A stretch of DNA of 37,283 bases. It comes from Phycisphaerales bacterium. GTDB taxonomy: Bacteria; Planctomycetota; Phycisphaerae; UBA1845. Below, piece after piece: positions 7,063 through 15,733 of this stretch; position 1 is the stretch's first letter; the number at the start of each line of letters is the position of its first letter. The notes below the pieces were generated by a model, which worked only from the letters and a program-made list of their open reading frames with translations, ran no database searches and was not told the origin of the DNA. A program made the position numbers and the translations under genes. The stretch spans positions 1 to 37,283 of the forward strand of contig JABFSN010000253.1 of NCBI GenBank assembly GCA_013140575.1, read 5' to 3'.

Positions 7063-8274
7063 TCAATGGGCGCGGCGGAGGGGCATGGTCATGCAGCGTG
7101 GGCCGCCGAGGCCGCGGACCAGCTCCGAATCGTCGATTCCGATCCAGCGGACGCCGTGTTCGGCGAGGGCGGCGTTGGTGCGTTCGTTGCGTTCGTAGGT
7201 AATGACCACGCGGGGGGCGATGGCCAGCGTGTTGGTTCCGTCGGCGCGTTGTTCGCGGGAGGCGAAATGGGTGGTGCCGCCGGCGGTGGGGATGACGGTC
7301 AAATCGGTCTGGAATTCGTCGCGGAGGATGTCGGGCAACGATCGCCGTTCCTGGACGCGGCGGGCCTTGCCGTCGGCATCGGGTTCGTAGCGGTGGATGA
7401 ACGGGACGCGGTCCATGACCTCGCCGTACCAGGTGACGACGCCGCGATCGATGACGGTCATCACGGTGTCCAGGTGCATGAATGCCTGCCGGCGGGGGAT
7501 GGCCACTTCAAACACGCGTTTGACGCGGCCCACGTGGAAACACTTGGTGGCGAGCAGTTCGATGGTTTCGGAGCGGGTGCGTTCGCTGTCGCCGATGAGC
7601 ACGGCGTCGGGCGATAGGACGATGACGTCGCCGCCTTCAATCGTGTAGGGGCGGTCTTCGGTGGGTTCGCCCGTGCCGCCGTAGGTGATGGGGTTGCCGC
7701 GGAATTCGGCGTGGTGTTCGAGGACGGCCCGGGTGTTGAGCGATTCGCGGATGCGCTGCCGGTAGTGCATTTTGGAGGAGATGGCCGCGTCGCGGACGAC
7801 CACGGCCGGGTCGCGCGTGAAGTAGGCATTGGGAACGGGAGTCAACAGGAATTCGTCATCCGGGGCGGCATCGACGGAGCGTCGACCGGTGGCGGCGCGG
7901 TATTCGCCGGCGGTCAGACCGGCGAACAGGATGTCGGCCAGGGCGTCGGGGTTCCAGTATTTCATGGACGACAGGTCGTCGGCGATGGCGGGAACCATGT
8001 CGGCGAGGCACGCTTCGCGGATGAGCCCGACGCGGGCGGCGGCGTCGTTCAGCACGTCCAAAAGCATGTCGCGCAAGTAGAACACGGTAATGCCATTGTC
8101 ACGCATGGTCTGGACGAACGCGTCGTGCTCGTCCTGCATGCGGCGGAGGTAGGGGATATCGCCGAACAGGAACCGTTTGGTGTTTTCGAGGGTGAGGCGG
8201 TCGATTTCCGGCCCGGGACGATGGACGAGCACGGCCTCGAGCCGGTCGTACTCGTTGGGAATGTGGAACAGCAC
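7063..8274 (-). CDS. arcA: arginine deiminase
   Basis: A 403-residue enzyme that hydrolyses arginine to citrulline and ammonia. The catalytic set is complete: Asp155 in YFTRDP, Glu213 in IEGGD, His267 and Asp269 in MHLDT, and nucleophile Cys394 in GLGGPRCMTMPL. The length is normal for the family. ATG at 8274 starts directly with the family N-terminal strand (HIPNEYDRLEAVLVHRPG). Ornithine carbamoyltransferase and carbamate kinase, the usual pathway partners, are not nearby, so here it may serve nitrogen release or acid tolerance rather than ATP production, unless those genes lie elsewhere. It diverges from an RdgC-like gene. Confidence 0.93.
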   Translation of the reverse strand: MLFHIPNEYDRLEAVLVHRPGPEIDRLTLENTKRFLFGDIPYLRRMQDEHDAFVQTMRDNGITVFYLRDMLLDVLNDAAARVGLIREACLADMVPAIADDLSSMKYWNPDALADILFAGLTAGEYRAATGRRSVDAAPDDEFLLTPVPNAYFTRDPAVVVRDAAISSKMHYRQRIRESLNTRAVLEHHAEFRGNPITYGGTGEPTEDRPYTIEGGDVIVLSPDAVLIGDSERTRSETIELLATKCFHVGRVKRVFEVAIPRRQAFMHLDTVMTVIDRGVVTWYGEVMDRVPFIHRYEPDADGKARRVQERRSLPDILRDEFQTDLTVIPTAGGTTHFASREQRADGTNTLAIAPRVVITYERNERTNAALAEHGVRWIGIDDSELVRGLGGPRCMTMPLRRAH

Positions 8275-8390
8275 GGGGCACCTGCGGTGGCACGCGGATC
8301 CTGCCCGGGCGTGCGACGGCGGGGTGATGGTAGGGCGGCAGAAGGTGATGTCAAGGCGGAAAACGGGTCGGTGTTGTGCTGGCCGGGGGT

Positions 8391-8410
8391 GTTAATAAAT
8401 AATTCTAATC
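8391..8410. promoter_or_regulatory. AT-rich block in a divergent intergenic region
   Basis: The sequence GTTAATAAATAATTCTAATC stands out in a GC-rich surrounding. It lies between the arginine deiminase start (8274) and the RdgC-like start (8567). The minus strand reads TAGAAT, a -10-like hexamer, and the plus strand has TAATAAAT. No convincing -35 partner was seen, so it is only a candidate promoter region. Confidence 0.3.
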
Positions 8411-8552
8411 GACGGATGCCGGCGTCCGGCAAGAGGTTGCGCGCGATTCAGTTACGCCGGGTGCAAAAGCGGTGGACGAACCGATTGACCGGCGTGGGGC
8501 GGCGGTTAGGTTTCGCGTGGTCCGGGGCGTTCGATGGTGAGCGCGGTGGGAC

Positions 8553-8559
8553 GAGGAGG
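8553..8559 (+). promoter_or_regulatory. ribosome binding site GAGGAGG deciding the RdgC-like start
   Basis: A near-ideal GAGGAGG lies seven bases before the GTG at 8567. The upstream in-frame ATG at 8534 has no such site and would add residues that do not fit the family N-terminus. Confidence 0.7.
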
Positions 8560-8566
8560 CGACCAC

Positions 8567-9856
8567 GTGGGATTTGCATCGGGGCCGGTGACGTTTCGAC
8601 GGTTCTTCATTGACGGGCCGATGGCGACGGCTGCGGGCGACGTCGTCGCGGCGGTCAAGAAATGTGCGTTTGGCCGATACGGGCAACGGTCGGCCGACGG
8701 AGTGGAAACGGGCTGGATTTCGCCGGAACACCTGTTCGATGCCAACATCGTCGCGGAGAAGATCGTATTCGACCGATTCGTGCACTGCCAGATGCGCCTG
8801 GATCGGACGGCGGCGCCGTCGAGCCTGATCCGCAGTTACATCCGCATGGAAGAGGCGGCAGCGATCGATGCCGGCGGAAAGGACCGGCTGACGCGTGACG
8901 AACGTCATCGGGCGAAGGAGGCGGCGATGGCCCGGGCGGAGGCGGAGGGCAAGAAGGGAATGCACCGGCGGATCGCGGCTTATCCGGTGTTGATCGATTT
9001 GCGGCAGAAGACGGTTTATTTTGGCAGCCTGTCGCCGACGGCGCTGGATGCGTTCATTCTGCTGTTCCGGGATACGTTTGATTGCGGGGTGGAACCGGCC
9101 GACGCCGAGCGGATCGGATTCCGGATCATGGATGCGGCGGGCGATGCGCGGTCGGTCGAGGATGCGGAGCCGTTTCATCTGGTTTCGCCGCGGATGGTCG
9201 AAGGGGACAACGGGTTTGACGTAAATGACCGGACGTTTTTCGGGCGGGAGTTTCTGACATGGTTGTGGTATCGCACGGACGTGGCCGAGGGGCTGTTTGA
9301 AGCAGGTCGTGACCGGGTGGCGGCGGCGATCGTCAAATCGATGCACCTGGACTGCGATTTCCGGGTGACGGGCAGTGACACCATCCGTGCCGACGGTCCG
9401 GGGGGCACGCCGGAGGCCCGGGCGGCGCTGACCACGGGCAAGCAGCCGACGCGCGCCGGTTTGATTCTGGGGGGGCGATCGGGCGAGTACGCGTTGATGT
9501 TCGACGGGCCGCGGTTCACCGTGTCGAGCCTGAAGCTGCCCGATCCGTCGGAAGGCGACCGTCACGATCAGTTGCGGGAGCGATTCGAGCAGGTGACGGA
9601 GGTCGCAGGGCTGCTGGATCTGCTGTTCGGTCTGTTTCTGGGGCGGCGGGCGTCGAGCGATTGGGCGGACGAGCTGGGGCGGATGAAGTTGTGGGCGGCC
9701 GGTGGGAAGGCTGCGAGCGGCGCTGCGCGACCGGCGGCCCGCAAGCCGCGGGTCAACGATCGGGCGGTTGCCTCCGCCGACGGCGAGTCCGAGTTGCACG
9801 ATTCCGGTTTGAACAACGACGGCGTTATACTGCGCCTGCATGAGCAAACGACGTAA
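8567..9856 (+). CDS. RdgC-like recombination-associated protein
   Basis: A 429-residue protein starting at a GTG with an excellent ribosome site. The start gives the N-terminus VGFASGPVTFRRFF. The layout resembles RdgC, a ring-shaped DNA-binding protein that limits RecA. It has an N-terminal domain, then a basic helical stretch with many Arg/Lys/Glu (about residues 105-138: RLTRDERHRAKEAAMARAEA), an IAAYPVLIDLRQKTVYFGS core, and a C-terminal domain ending in an Ala/Arg-rich, Lys-containing tail. The similarity is by pattern and moderate, so a distant planctomycete relative or a different DNA-binding family is possible. Its stop lies 17 bases inside the following methyltransferase gene, so the two are probably translationally coupled. 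Confidence 0.6.
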   Translation: MGFASGPVTFRRFFIDGPMATAAGDVVAAVKKCAFGRYGQRSADGVETGWISPEHLFDANIVAEKIVFDRFVHCQMRLDRTAAPSSLIRSYIRMEEAAAIDAGGKDRLTRDERHRAKEAAMARAEAEGKKGMHRRIAAYPVLIDLRQKTVYFGSLSPTALDAFILLFRDTFDCGVEPADAERIGFRIMDAAGDARSVEDAEPFHLVSPRMVEGDNGFDVNDRTFFGREFLTWLWYRTDVAEGLFEAGRDRVAAAIVKSMHLDCDFRVTGSDTIRADGPGGTPEARAALTTGKQPTRAGLILGGRSGEYALMFDGPRFTVSSLKLPDPSEGDRHDQLRERFEQVTEVAGLLDLLFGLFLGRRASSDWADELGRMKLWAAGGKAASGAARPAARKPRVNDRAVASADGESELHDSGLNNDGVILRLHEQTT

Positions 9857-10646
9857 ACCGGCCGTCGAGCGTTATCACGATCGCGTCGCGCCGCGGTACG
9901 ACGATTCGTACGACGACGCCTACTGGCGCTGGCACGACGCGCTGACGTGGGACCACATCAAGCCGCACCTGCCGACCAATCTGCGGGCGCCCGTGCTGGA
10001 TTTGGGATGTGGGACGGGCAAATGGGCGATGCGCCTGTCGCGCAGCGGTTACACGGTCGCATGCGTCGACATCAGTCAGTCGATGCTGGAGCAGGCGCGG
10101 CGGAAGCTGTCCGAGACGGGCGATGAGCGCGCGTCGTTCCATCGCGCGGACTTGGTGGATATGTCGGGTCTGCCCGCCGGTCATTTTGCGCTGGCGCTGG
10201 CGCTGGGCGATCCGATCGGGTGCGCGGAATCTCCGGCGCGGGCGCTCAAGGAGATTCGGCGGTTGTTGACGCCCGACGGAAAGCTGATCGCCACGTTCGA
10301 CAATAGGTTGAATGCGATTGAATTCTATCTCCAAACCGCCGACACCGAACAGTTGACGGAGTTTCTGCGGACGGGGCGCACGAACTGGCTGACGCGCGAT
10401 CGAGACGAACGATTCGAAATCGCCACGTACACGCCCGCGCAGGTCCGCAAGTTGTTGGAATCGGCCGGATTCGAAATCGTGGACATGATCGGGAAGACGG
10501 TCCTGCCCATGCGGCACCACCGCCCGTTGCTGGAAGACGCGGCCGCGGCGCGAACGTGGATGAAGATCGAGAAGTCGTTGTGCCGCGACGAGGCGGCTAT
10601 GGGCCGGGCGGCGCATCTGCAAGTGGTGGCGTCGCCGGGTGGGTAG
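9840..10646 (+). CDS. class I SAM-dependent methyltransferase
   Basis: A 268-residue methyltransferase. Motif I is PVLDLGCGTGKWAMRL (51-66), and the acidic end of strand 2 is CVDISQSMLEQARRKL. Strand 4 (FHRADLVDMSGLPAGHFALAL) and a strand 5 hairpin (LLTPDGKLIATFDNRLNAI) follow. The fold matches UbiE/SAM-dependent small-molecule methyltransferases, but the substrate is not visible. The start overlaps the end of the RdgC-like gene by 17 bases in another frame. The N-terminus (MSKRRKPAVERYHDRVAPRYDD) resembles that of many methyltransferases of this class. Confidence 0.88.
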   Translation: MSKRRKPAVERYHDRVAPRYDDSYDDAYWRWHDALTWDHIKPHLPTNLRAPVLDLGCGTGKWAMRLSRSGYTVACVDISQSMLEQARRKLSETGDERASFHRADLVDMSGLPAGHFALALALGDPIGCAESPARALKEIRRLLTPDGKLIATFDNRLNAIEFYLQTADTEQLTEFLRTGRTNWLTRDRDERFEIATYTPAQVRKLLESAGFEIVDMIGKTVLPMRHHRPLLEDAAAARTWMKIEKSLCRDEAAMGRAAHLQVVASPGG

Positions 10647-10682
10647 TGACACGGATTTCCGTTCGGCGAATTGTGCAGGTCA

Positions 10683-11561
10683 ATGAGACGAGTTAGTAGC
10701 AGAATCGCGGTTCACGTCTTGCCCGTGATTTCAGTGTTCGTCGGTTGCAGCTCGGGCGGCGACGACAACGAGGGCAACGGCGCGCTCGATCCGAACGCGC
10801 CACCCGTCGTGGACGGCGACTGGTATCGGCCGACGGTCGAAACTACGTGGCAGTGGCAATTGCAGCCCGACGCGGGCGGCGAGATTAACATTTCGCATGA
10901 CGTGGACGTGTATGATATCGATCTGTTCGATGTTCCGGACGAGACGATCGACGCATTGCAGGCGGCCGGGCGGCGGGTGATTTGTTATTTTTCGGCCGGT
11001 TCGTACGAACCGTTCCGCGACGACGCGGGGGAATTCGACGCGGCCGAGATCGGGCGACCGCTGGAGGGATTCGAGGAGGAGCGCTGGCTGGACATCCGCT
11101 CGGCCAACGTGCACCGGATCATGGGGGCGCGGCTGGACCGGGCCGCGGCGCGGGGGTGCGATGGCGTGGAGCCGGACAACGTAACCGGCTTCTCGAACGG
11201 CACCGGGTTCCCGCTGACGGCCGACGATCAACTGGCGATTAACCGGTTCCTCGCCAACGAAGCCCACGCCCGAGGCCTGTCGGTCGGTTTGAAGAACGAC
11301 CTTGATCAGGTACCGGACCTGGTCGCGTATTTCGATTTCGCGGTCAACGAGCAGTGCCACGAATTCGACGAATGCGAGTCGTTGCGGCCGTTCATCGACG
11401 CGGGCAAGCCGGTGTGGAACGCGGAATACGCCGACTCATTTGTCGAAGACGCTGACGAGCGGGCGCGAATATGCGAGGATTCCCGGGCGGCGAACTTGCG
11501 GACGCTGATCTTGCCCATCGATCTGGATGATTCGTTCCGGTTCGATTGCGACGTGGATTGA
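10683..11561 (+). CDS. GH114-like (endo-alpha-1,4-polygalactosaminidase family) lipoprotein
   Basis: A 292-residue secreted protein. The ATG at 10683 is preferred over an upstream TTG at 10671. The N-terminus MRRVSSRIAVHVLPVISVFV ends in GCSSGG, a slightly irregular lipobox, followed by a Gly/Asn/Asp linker. The catalytic barrel shows family marks: VICYFSAGSYEPFRDD, RWLDIRSANV, the acidic GCDGVEPDNVTGF, GLKNDLDQVP, FAVNEQCHEFDECESL and PVWNAEYAD. Enzymes of this type cleave polymers of galactosamine in polysaccharide matrices, and eukaryotic and bacterial homologues are often annotated only as TIM-barrel proteins. The substrate here is inferred. A large palindrome follows ten bases after the gene. 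Confidence 0.82.
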   Translation: MRRVSSRIAVHVLPVISVFVGCSSGGDDNEGNGALDPNAPPVVDGDWYRPTVETTWQWQLQPDAGGEINISHDVDVYDIDLFDVPDETIDALQAAGRRVICYFSAGSYEPFRDDAGEFDAAEIGRPLEGFEEERWLDIRSANVHRIMGARLDRAAARGCDGVEPDNVTGFSNGTGFPLTADDQLAINRFLANEAHARGLSVGLKNDLDQVPDLVAYFDFAVNEQCHEFDECESLRPFIDAGKPVWNAEYADSFVEDADERARICEDSRAANLRTLILPIDLDDSFRFDCDVD

Positions 11562-11570
11562 TGAATGCGG

Positions 11571-11642
11571 TTGTAGGGTGGGCACGGCCCACCAATTCCC
11601 GCGCAACAGCGTACGAAGAGGTGGGCGGTGCCCACCCTACAA
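11571..11642. repeat. long inverted repeat with 23-base arms beginning TTGTAGGGTGGGC
   Basis: The arms at 11571-11593 and 11620-11642 match at 22 of 23 positions, separated by 26 bases. It lies between the GH114-like gene (ending 11561) and the convergent dockerin-like gene (ending 11692), so it could serve as a shared terminator or be a mobile REP-type element. It shares GTAGGG(T/C)GGG with the elements at 6365-6385 and 28626-28646. Confidence 0.88.
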
Positions 11643-11691
11643 GAAATACGATGCAATGGGCGACCGTCGTTCGTCGCGATCGGGCCGGTGG

Positions 11692-12966
11692 CTACGCACA
11701 ACCGCAGATGTTATTGCCGGCGAAACCGTCGAGGACGCCGAGGATATCGAAAATATCAATGACTCCGTCACCCGCGCACGGTGAAAGATCAAGATTGCTC
11801 GCGGTACAGGGCGGGTTGAACACACCCGCGAAGCCGTCCAGAACGCAGAGAATATCGAAGATATCCGCGGTGCCGTCGTTGTTGACGTCACCGAAGAGCC
11901 GGGCGGTATAGGTGCAGGCGGCCAGCACGCAGTCGTCCTGCGTGCAGGCGTTGTCGTCGTCGCAATCGTCGTCCGTCTGGCACGCGCCTGCTTCACACGC
12001 CTGCGGGCAGGGCGTCAACGCACCGGCCCATGAACTGCCGGGGATCACGCCGCATTCGGCCTCGGTCAAGACCAGGCAGTTGCCATTCGACAGGCAGCAG
12101 GCGCCGTCGGGCGCCGGGCATTGAACACCGGAACACAGCGACTCGTCGCCCTGATAGAGGCCGCCGGAAGCCAGACAGTCCTGGTCGTCCACGTCGTCAT
12201 CGCACGTCCCATCGGGATTGCAGCAGGCGCCGGTCGGAAAACAAACCGTCACGCCGCACGACGTGCCGGGGCCCTGCGGAAATCCGCCTGCGATGCCGCA
12301 TTCCCCGGCCGTCAGATTCAAGCATCCGGTAGGCAGGAAGCAACACGACTGGGTTTCCTCGCAATCGACGACGGCGCGGATCACGAAATCGCCGGTGATT
12401 CCCACGGACGACGCGCTCAACCAGCCGCCGGGCACGGCGAAGATGGCGTTGCGATTGGGCAGGATGTTGCCGATGTCGGTCACCACGGTCGGTCCCAACG
12501 CCGGCGGGTTTTCAAGGAACTCGAATGCGACGATGATCGTTTGCCCACTGGTAACGGGCACGCTGAGCGGAATCGTCGGCGGGTCGTTCAGGAAGCGAAA
12601 CTCGTTGATGACGCCGTCGGTCATCACCGGACCGATGATCGTGGCAAGGACCGTGCCCGGCGCCGGGAACACGCCGGCGTTGTAAATGGTGATAGAATCC
12701 TCCAGCGACTGCGGCTCGCCGCCGAACAGCGATCGCCAGAACACCTGAACGGCCACTATGTCGCCATTACACGGCGACGTGAGCCAGGCCGCCGCCCGTT
12801 CGCCCGCGACGAAACCGAGCTGCATGTTGCCCTGATCGCCGCCGGACAGCGAATCGTTCTTGACGGTGACCTCGGCCGCGAAGCCGAAACGCGCCGCGGC
12901 GCACAGAACCGCGACAAACAGGACGCCGACCGTGTGCGACCGGGATGCGAGTGGAATCGGTTGCAT
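11692..12966 (-). CDS. secreted Cys-rich protein with dockerin-like C-terminus
   Basis: A 424-residue exported protein. The start at 12966 gives a signal peptide (residues 1-30, cut after FGFAA). The N-terminal half (about 31-200) is a beta-rich domain of unknown kind. Then come three modules of about 36-40 residues, each opening with Cys-Cys and holding six cysteines (208-242, 248-283, 290-324). A Cys/Asp stretch (329-351) follows, and then two dockerin-type Ca-binding repeats: GDVNNDGTADIFDILCVLDG at 359-378, and GVIDIFDILGVLDGFAG at 401-417. The second repeat lacks the full first loop. This architecture is typical of surface or extracellular proteins in Planctomycetota. Its partner (a cohesin) is not in the window. 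Ligands are unknown. Confidence 0.8.
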   Translation of the reverse strand: MQPIPLASRSHTVGVLFVAVLCAAARFGFAAEVTVKNDSLSGGDQGNMQLGFVAGERAAAWLTSPCNGDIVAVQVFWRSLFGGEPQSLEDSITIYNAGVFPAPGTVLATIIGPVMTDGVINEFRFLNDPPTIPLSVPVTSGQTIIVAFEFLENPPALGPTVVTDIGNILPNRNAIFAVPGGWLSASSVGITGDFVIRAVVDCEETQSCCFLPTGCLNLTAGECGIAGGFPQGPGTSCGVTVCFPTGACCNPDGTCDDDVDDQDCLASGGLYQGDESLCSGVQCPAPDGACCLSNGNCLVLTEAECGVIPGSSWAGALTPCPQACEAGACQTDDDCDDDNACTQDDCVLAACTYTARLFGDVNNDGTADIFDILCVLDGFAGVFNPPCTASNLDLSPCAGDGVIDIFDILGVLDGFAGNNICGCA

Positions 12967-13125
12967 GAAACTGTCGCTCCGCTGAAGCAATTGGATGACC
13001 AAGCGAACCGCGCTTATGCTAACCGATCGAGCCGCCGGATTCCACCCGATTCGGCGATTCGTACACGAGATTGGGTGCGTGGCATGGTAAATCGGCGCGA
13101 CCAGGGCGGGCAAGTGGAACTATCA

Positions 13126-14859
13126 ATGAAAACGTCAGCGATTCGGAGGTCTGCTGGGGCCATTTTCGGGTTGGCGGTGATTCTGGCGGGTACCGCGAGC
13201 GCCGAGCAGCGAATCACGGTTTCGTTTCCAGGCGAACGGTCGGCGACGCCGCTGGATGGTCGCGTTTTGCTGTTGATCTCGACGGACGATTCCGCTGAAC
13301 CGCGGTTTCAGATCACGGAGGGGCGCGATTGCCAGCAGGTGTTCGGCGTCGATGTGGACGGTTTCGCGCGCGGGGCGGACGCGGTTTTCGACGGAACGAT
13401 CATGGGTTATCCGGTCAGGCGGCTGGAGGACATCCGCCCCGACGAGTACTGGGTCCAGGGATTGTTGAATCGGTACGACACGTTTCATCGGTCGGACGGC
13501 CATGTCGTGAAGTTGCCGATGGATCGTGGAGAAGGTCAGCAATGGCATTCCAAGCCGGGGAATTTGTACAGCAAGCCGCGGCGCTTGCGGATCGACCGTG
13601 GCAGCAACGAGCCAATTCAGATCGTGTTGGATCAGGAGATTCCTCCGATCGAGCCGCCGAAGGACACGAAATACGTCAAGCACGTCACGATTCAAAGCGA
13701 GTTGCTGTCGAAGTTCTGGGGTCGACCGATGAAGCTGGGGGCGTGTGTGTTGCTGCCGGCCGGTTTCGACGAGCACCCCGACGCGCATTATCCGCTGATC
13801 GTCAATCACGGGCACTTTCCGTACACGTTTGACGGATTCCGCGAGGAGCCGCCGGACCCCGATCTGCCGCCCGACTACAGCGCGCGATTCAAGATGCACG
13901 GCTATAACCGCGTAGTGCAGGAACACGCCCACGCATTCTACGAGCAGTGGACCGGCCCGGACTATCCCCGAATGATCGTCATGATGGTGCAGCACGCGAA
14001 TCCGTATTACGACGATTCCTACGCCGTCAATTCGCAAAACCTCGGGCCGTACGGCGACGCCATTATGCACGAGCTCGTCCCCCATGTGGAGAAGCAGTTC
14101 CGAGCCATCGGACAGGGATGGGCGCGGTTCACCTACGGCGGTTCAACAGGCGGTTGGGAGGCGCTGGCCGCACAGGTGTTCCATCCCGACGACTTCAACG
14201 GCTGCTTCGCGGCCTGTCCCGACCCCATCGATTTCCGGGCCTATACGGCGGTCAATATCTATGAAGACAAGAACGCCTATTACGACGAAGGACCGTTCAA
14301 GCGCACGCCGCGGCCCGGAAAGCGAAACGGACTGGGACATTTGAGCGAGACGTTGGAAGAGCTGAATCACATGGAATTGGTTCTGGGAACGCATTCGCGT
14401 TCCGGGGGACAGTGGGATATATGGGAGGCCGTGTTCAGCCCGGTCGGCGCCGACGGCTATCCGCGGAGGATTTGGGACAAATTAACCGGGCGGATCGATC
14501 CGGAAACAGCCGGATACTGGCGCGATCATTACGACCTGCGGTACATAATGGAACGGGACTGGTCGGCACTGGGACCGAAACTGGAAGGCAAAATCCACGT
14601 CTATTGCGGCACGATGGACAACTTCTATCTCAACAACGCGGTCTATCTGATGCAGGATTTCCTTGATAAGACGAAAGACCCGCATTATGGCGGCATCGTC
14701 GACTACGGCGAACGGGCCGAACACTGCTGGAACGGGGACCACGAGCGCCCCAACGCCACGTCGCGGCTGCGCTATCACCAGATGTACGTCGACAAAATAC
14801 TCGACCGCATTCGGAAGACCGCGCCGCCGGGCGCCGATCTCGAAAGCTGGCGGTATTGA
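13126..14859 (+). CDS. secreted esterase-like alpha/beta hydrolase
   Basis: A 577-residue protein; the ATG at 13126 is chosen because it starts a clean signal peptide (MKTSAIRRSAGAIFGLAVIL then AGTASAEQ), unlike the far-upstream in-frame starts inside a neighbouring gene's antisense region. The C-terminal two thirds look like the esterase D/feruloyl-esterase-like family: LGACVLLPAGFDEHPDAHYP, PLIVNHGHFPYTF, and nucleophile Ser340 in YGGSTGG. An acidic YCGTMDNFYLN and a late His in AEHCWNGDH fit a Ser-Asp-His triad. The first 150 residues are an additional domain I cannot name. It diverges from the dockerin-like gene with a 160-base gap. Substrate unknown. Confidence 0.8.
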   Translation: MKTSAIRRSAGAIFGLAVILAGTASAEQRITVSFPGERSATPLDGRVLLLISTDDSAEPRFQITEGRDCQQVFGVDVDGFARGADAVFDGTIMGYPVRRLEDIRPDEYWVQGLLNRYDTFHRSDGHVVKLPMDRGEGQQWHSKPGNLYSKPRRLRIDRGSNEPIQIVLDQEIPPIEPPKDTKYVKHVTIQSELLSKFWGRPMKLGACVLLPAGFDEHPDAHYPLIVNHGHFPYTFDGFREEPPDPDLPPDYSARFKMHGYNRVVQEHAHAFYEQWTGPDYPRMIVMMVQHANPYYDDSYAVNSQNLGPYGDAIMHELVPHVEKQFRAIGQGWARFTYGGSTGGWEALAAQVFHPDDFNGCFAACPDPIDFRAYTAVNIYEDKNAYYDEGPFKRTPRPGKRNGLGHLSETLEELNHMELVLGTHSRSGGQWDIWEAVFSPVGADGYPRRIWDKLTGRIDPETAGYWRDHYDLRYIMERDWSALGPKLEGKIHVYCGTMDNFYLNNAVYLMQDFLDKTKDPHYGGIVDYGERAEHCWNGDHERPNATSRLRYHQMYVDKILDRIRKTAPPGADLESWRY

Positions 14860-14905
14860 AGCGCAGCCGAACGGTTTGCCGGTCGCGGTTTATCGCGTCA
14901 CTGCT

Positions 14906-15679
14906 TCACCGGGCGTCACCCGCGGACGGCATCTTGCCGATCAAACGCAGCAGTCCATCGAGAATCGTGACCGGATGCGGCGGGCAACCGGGGATGTACA
15001 GGTCGACGGGCAGCAGATCCCCCAGCCCGTTGTTCACCTCGGGACTGCCGGCGAACGGTCCGCCGCTGATGGCGCACGCCCCGAGCGCGATCACGACTTT
15101 CGGCGCAGGAACCGCTTCGTACGTTTCGATCAGTGCGTGGCGCATGTTCCGGGGAATGGCCCCCGTCACCAGCAGCCCATCCGCGTGCCGGGGCGAGGCC
15201 ACGAACTGAATGCCGAACCGCGACAGATCCCAACCGACGGTGTTCAAGACGTTGGTGTCCAGATCGCAGGCGTTACAGCTTCCCGCACAGACCTCGCGCA
15301 GCCGCAGGGCGCGGCCCAGAATCCGATGCAGGTCATCGCGCATCCTTTCTGCCAGTTTCAGATCGCCGGTGCTGAGAACCATGTCTTTCCGCCGATTGAC
15401 CGCGAGCCTGTAATCAGTCGTATATTGGATCGCGCCGGGAGGGCATGCGTCGACGCAGGCCGTGCAGAACAGGCACTTGCCCAGATCGAGCGACAGCCCG
15501 CCGGAAACCGCGATCGCTTCCGTCGGGCAGGCGTCCGCGCATTCGCGGCAGCCCTCCGGACACTTCGTGCCATCAATCTCCGGCCGGCCGCGGAATCGCT
15601 GCGGAAGAACCGGAAGCTCAAGTGGGAATTTCGTCGTGCGGTGCCCCTGGTTCAGTCGCGTTCGGAGTATCTGTAACAT
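14906..15679 (-). CDS. Ehr-like small subunit: 2x[4Fe-4S] ferredoxin fused to a NuoB/HyfI-like domain
   Basis: A 257-residue protein and the last gene of the large operon. Residues 40-80 hold two 4Fe-4S binding sites: Cys40, 44, 47 and 51, where the first gap is three residues rather than the usual two, and Cys69, 72, 75 and 79. From about residue 118 a NuoB/HyfI-type domain follows. Candidate ligands for its single 4Fe-4S centre are Cys135 and Cys138 (CAGSCNACD), Cys202 (GACAISGG) and Cys232 (PGCPP), the hydrogenase-like small-subunit pattern. In formate hydrogenlyase these two parts are separate proteins (HycF and HycG). The fusion would carry electrons between a soluble donor and the large subunit. 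It follows the large-subunit gene with a 54-base gap. Confidence 0.88.
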   Translation of the reverse strand: MLQILRTRLNQGHRTTKFPLELPVLPQRFRGRPEIDGTKCPEGCRECADACPTEAIAVSGGLSLDLGKCLFCTACVDACPPGAIQYTTDYRLAVNRRKDMVLSTGDLKLAERMRDDLHRILGRALRLREVCAGSCNACDLDTNVLNTVGWDLSRFGIQFVASPRHADGLLVTGAIPRNMRHALIETYEAVPAPKVVIALGACAISGGPFAGSPEVNNGLGDLLPVDLYIPGCPPHPVTILDGLLRLIGKMPSAGDAR

Positions 15680-15733
15680 AACTCTATCGCCGCCCCCGGA
15701 CTCGTTGACCGGAACACATCTGTTCCCGCCTCA

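Noticed and set aside
8405-10652. Minus-strand open frames opposite the RdgC-like and methyltransferase genes
   Set aside because: Arg/Pro-rich composition and full overlap with well-supported genes make them antisense artefacts.
12121-13125. N-terminal extension of the esterase by about 335 residues
   Set aside because: It would run antisense through the Cys-rich protein gene, and the signal peptide begins at 13126.
13135-14085. Minus-strand open frame opposite the esterase gene
   Set aside because: The plus-strand protein has a signal peptide and a catalytic triad; the antisense product is unlike any protein family I know.
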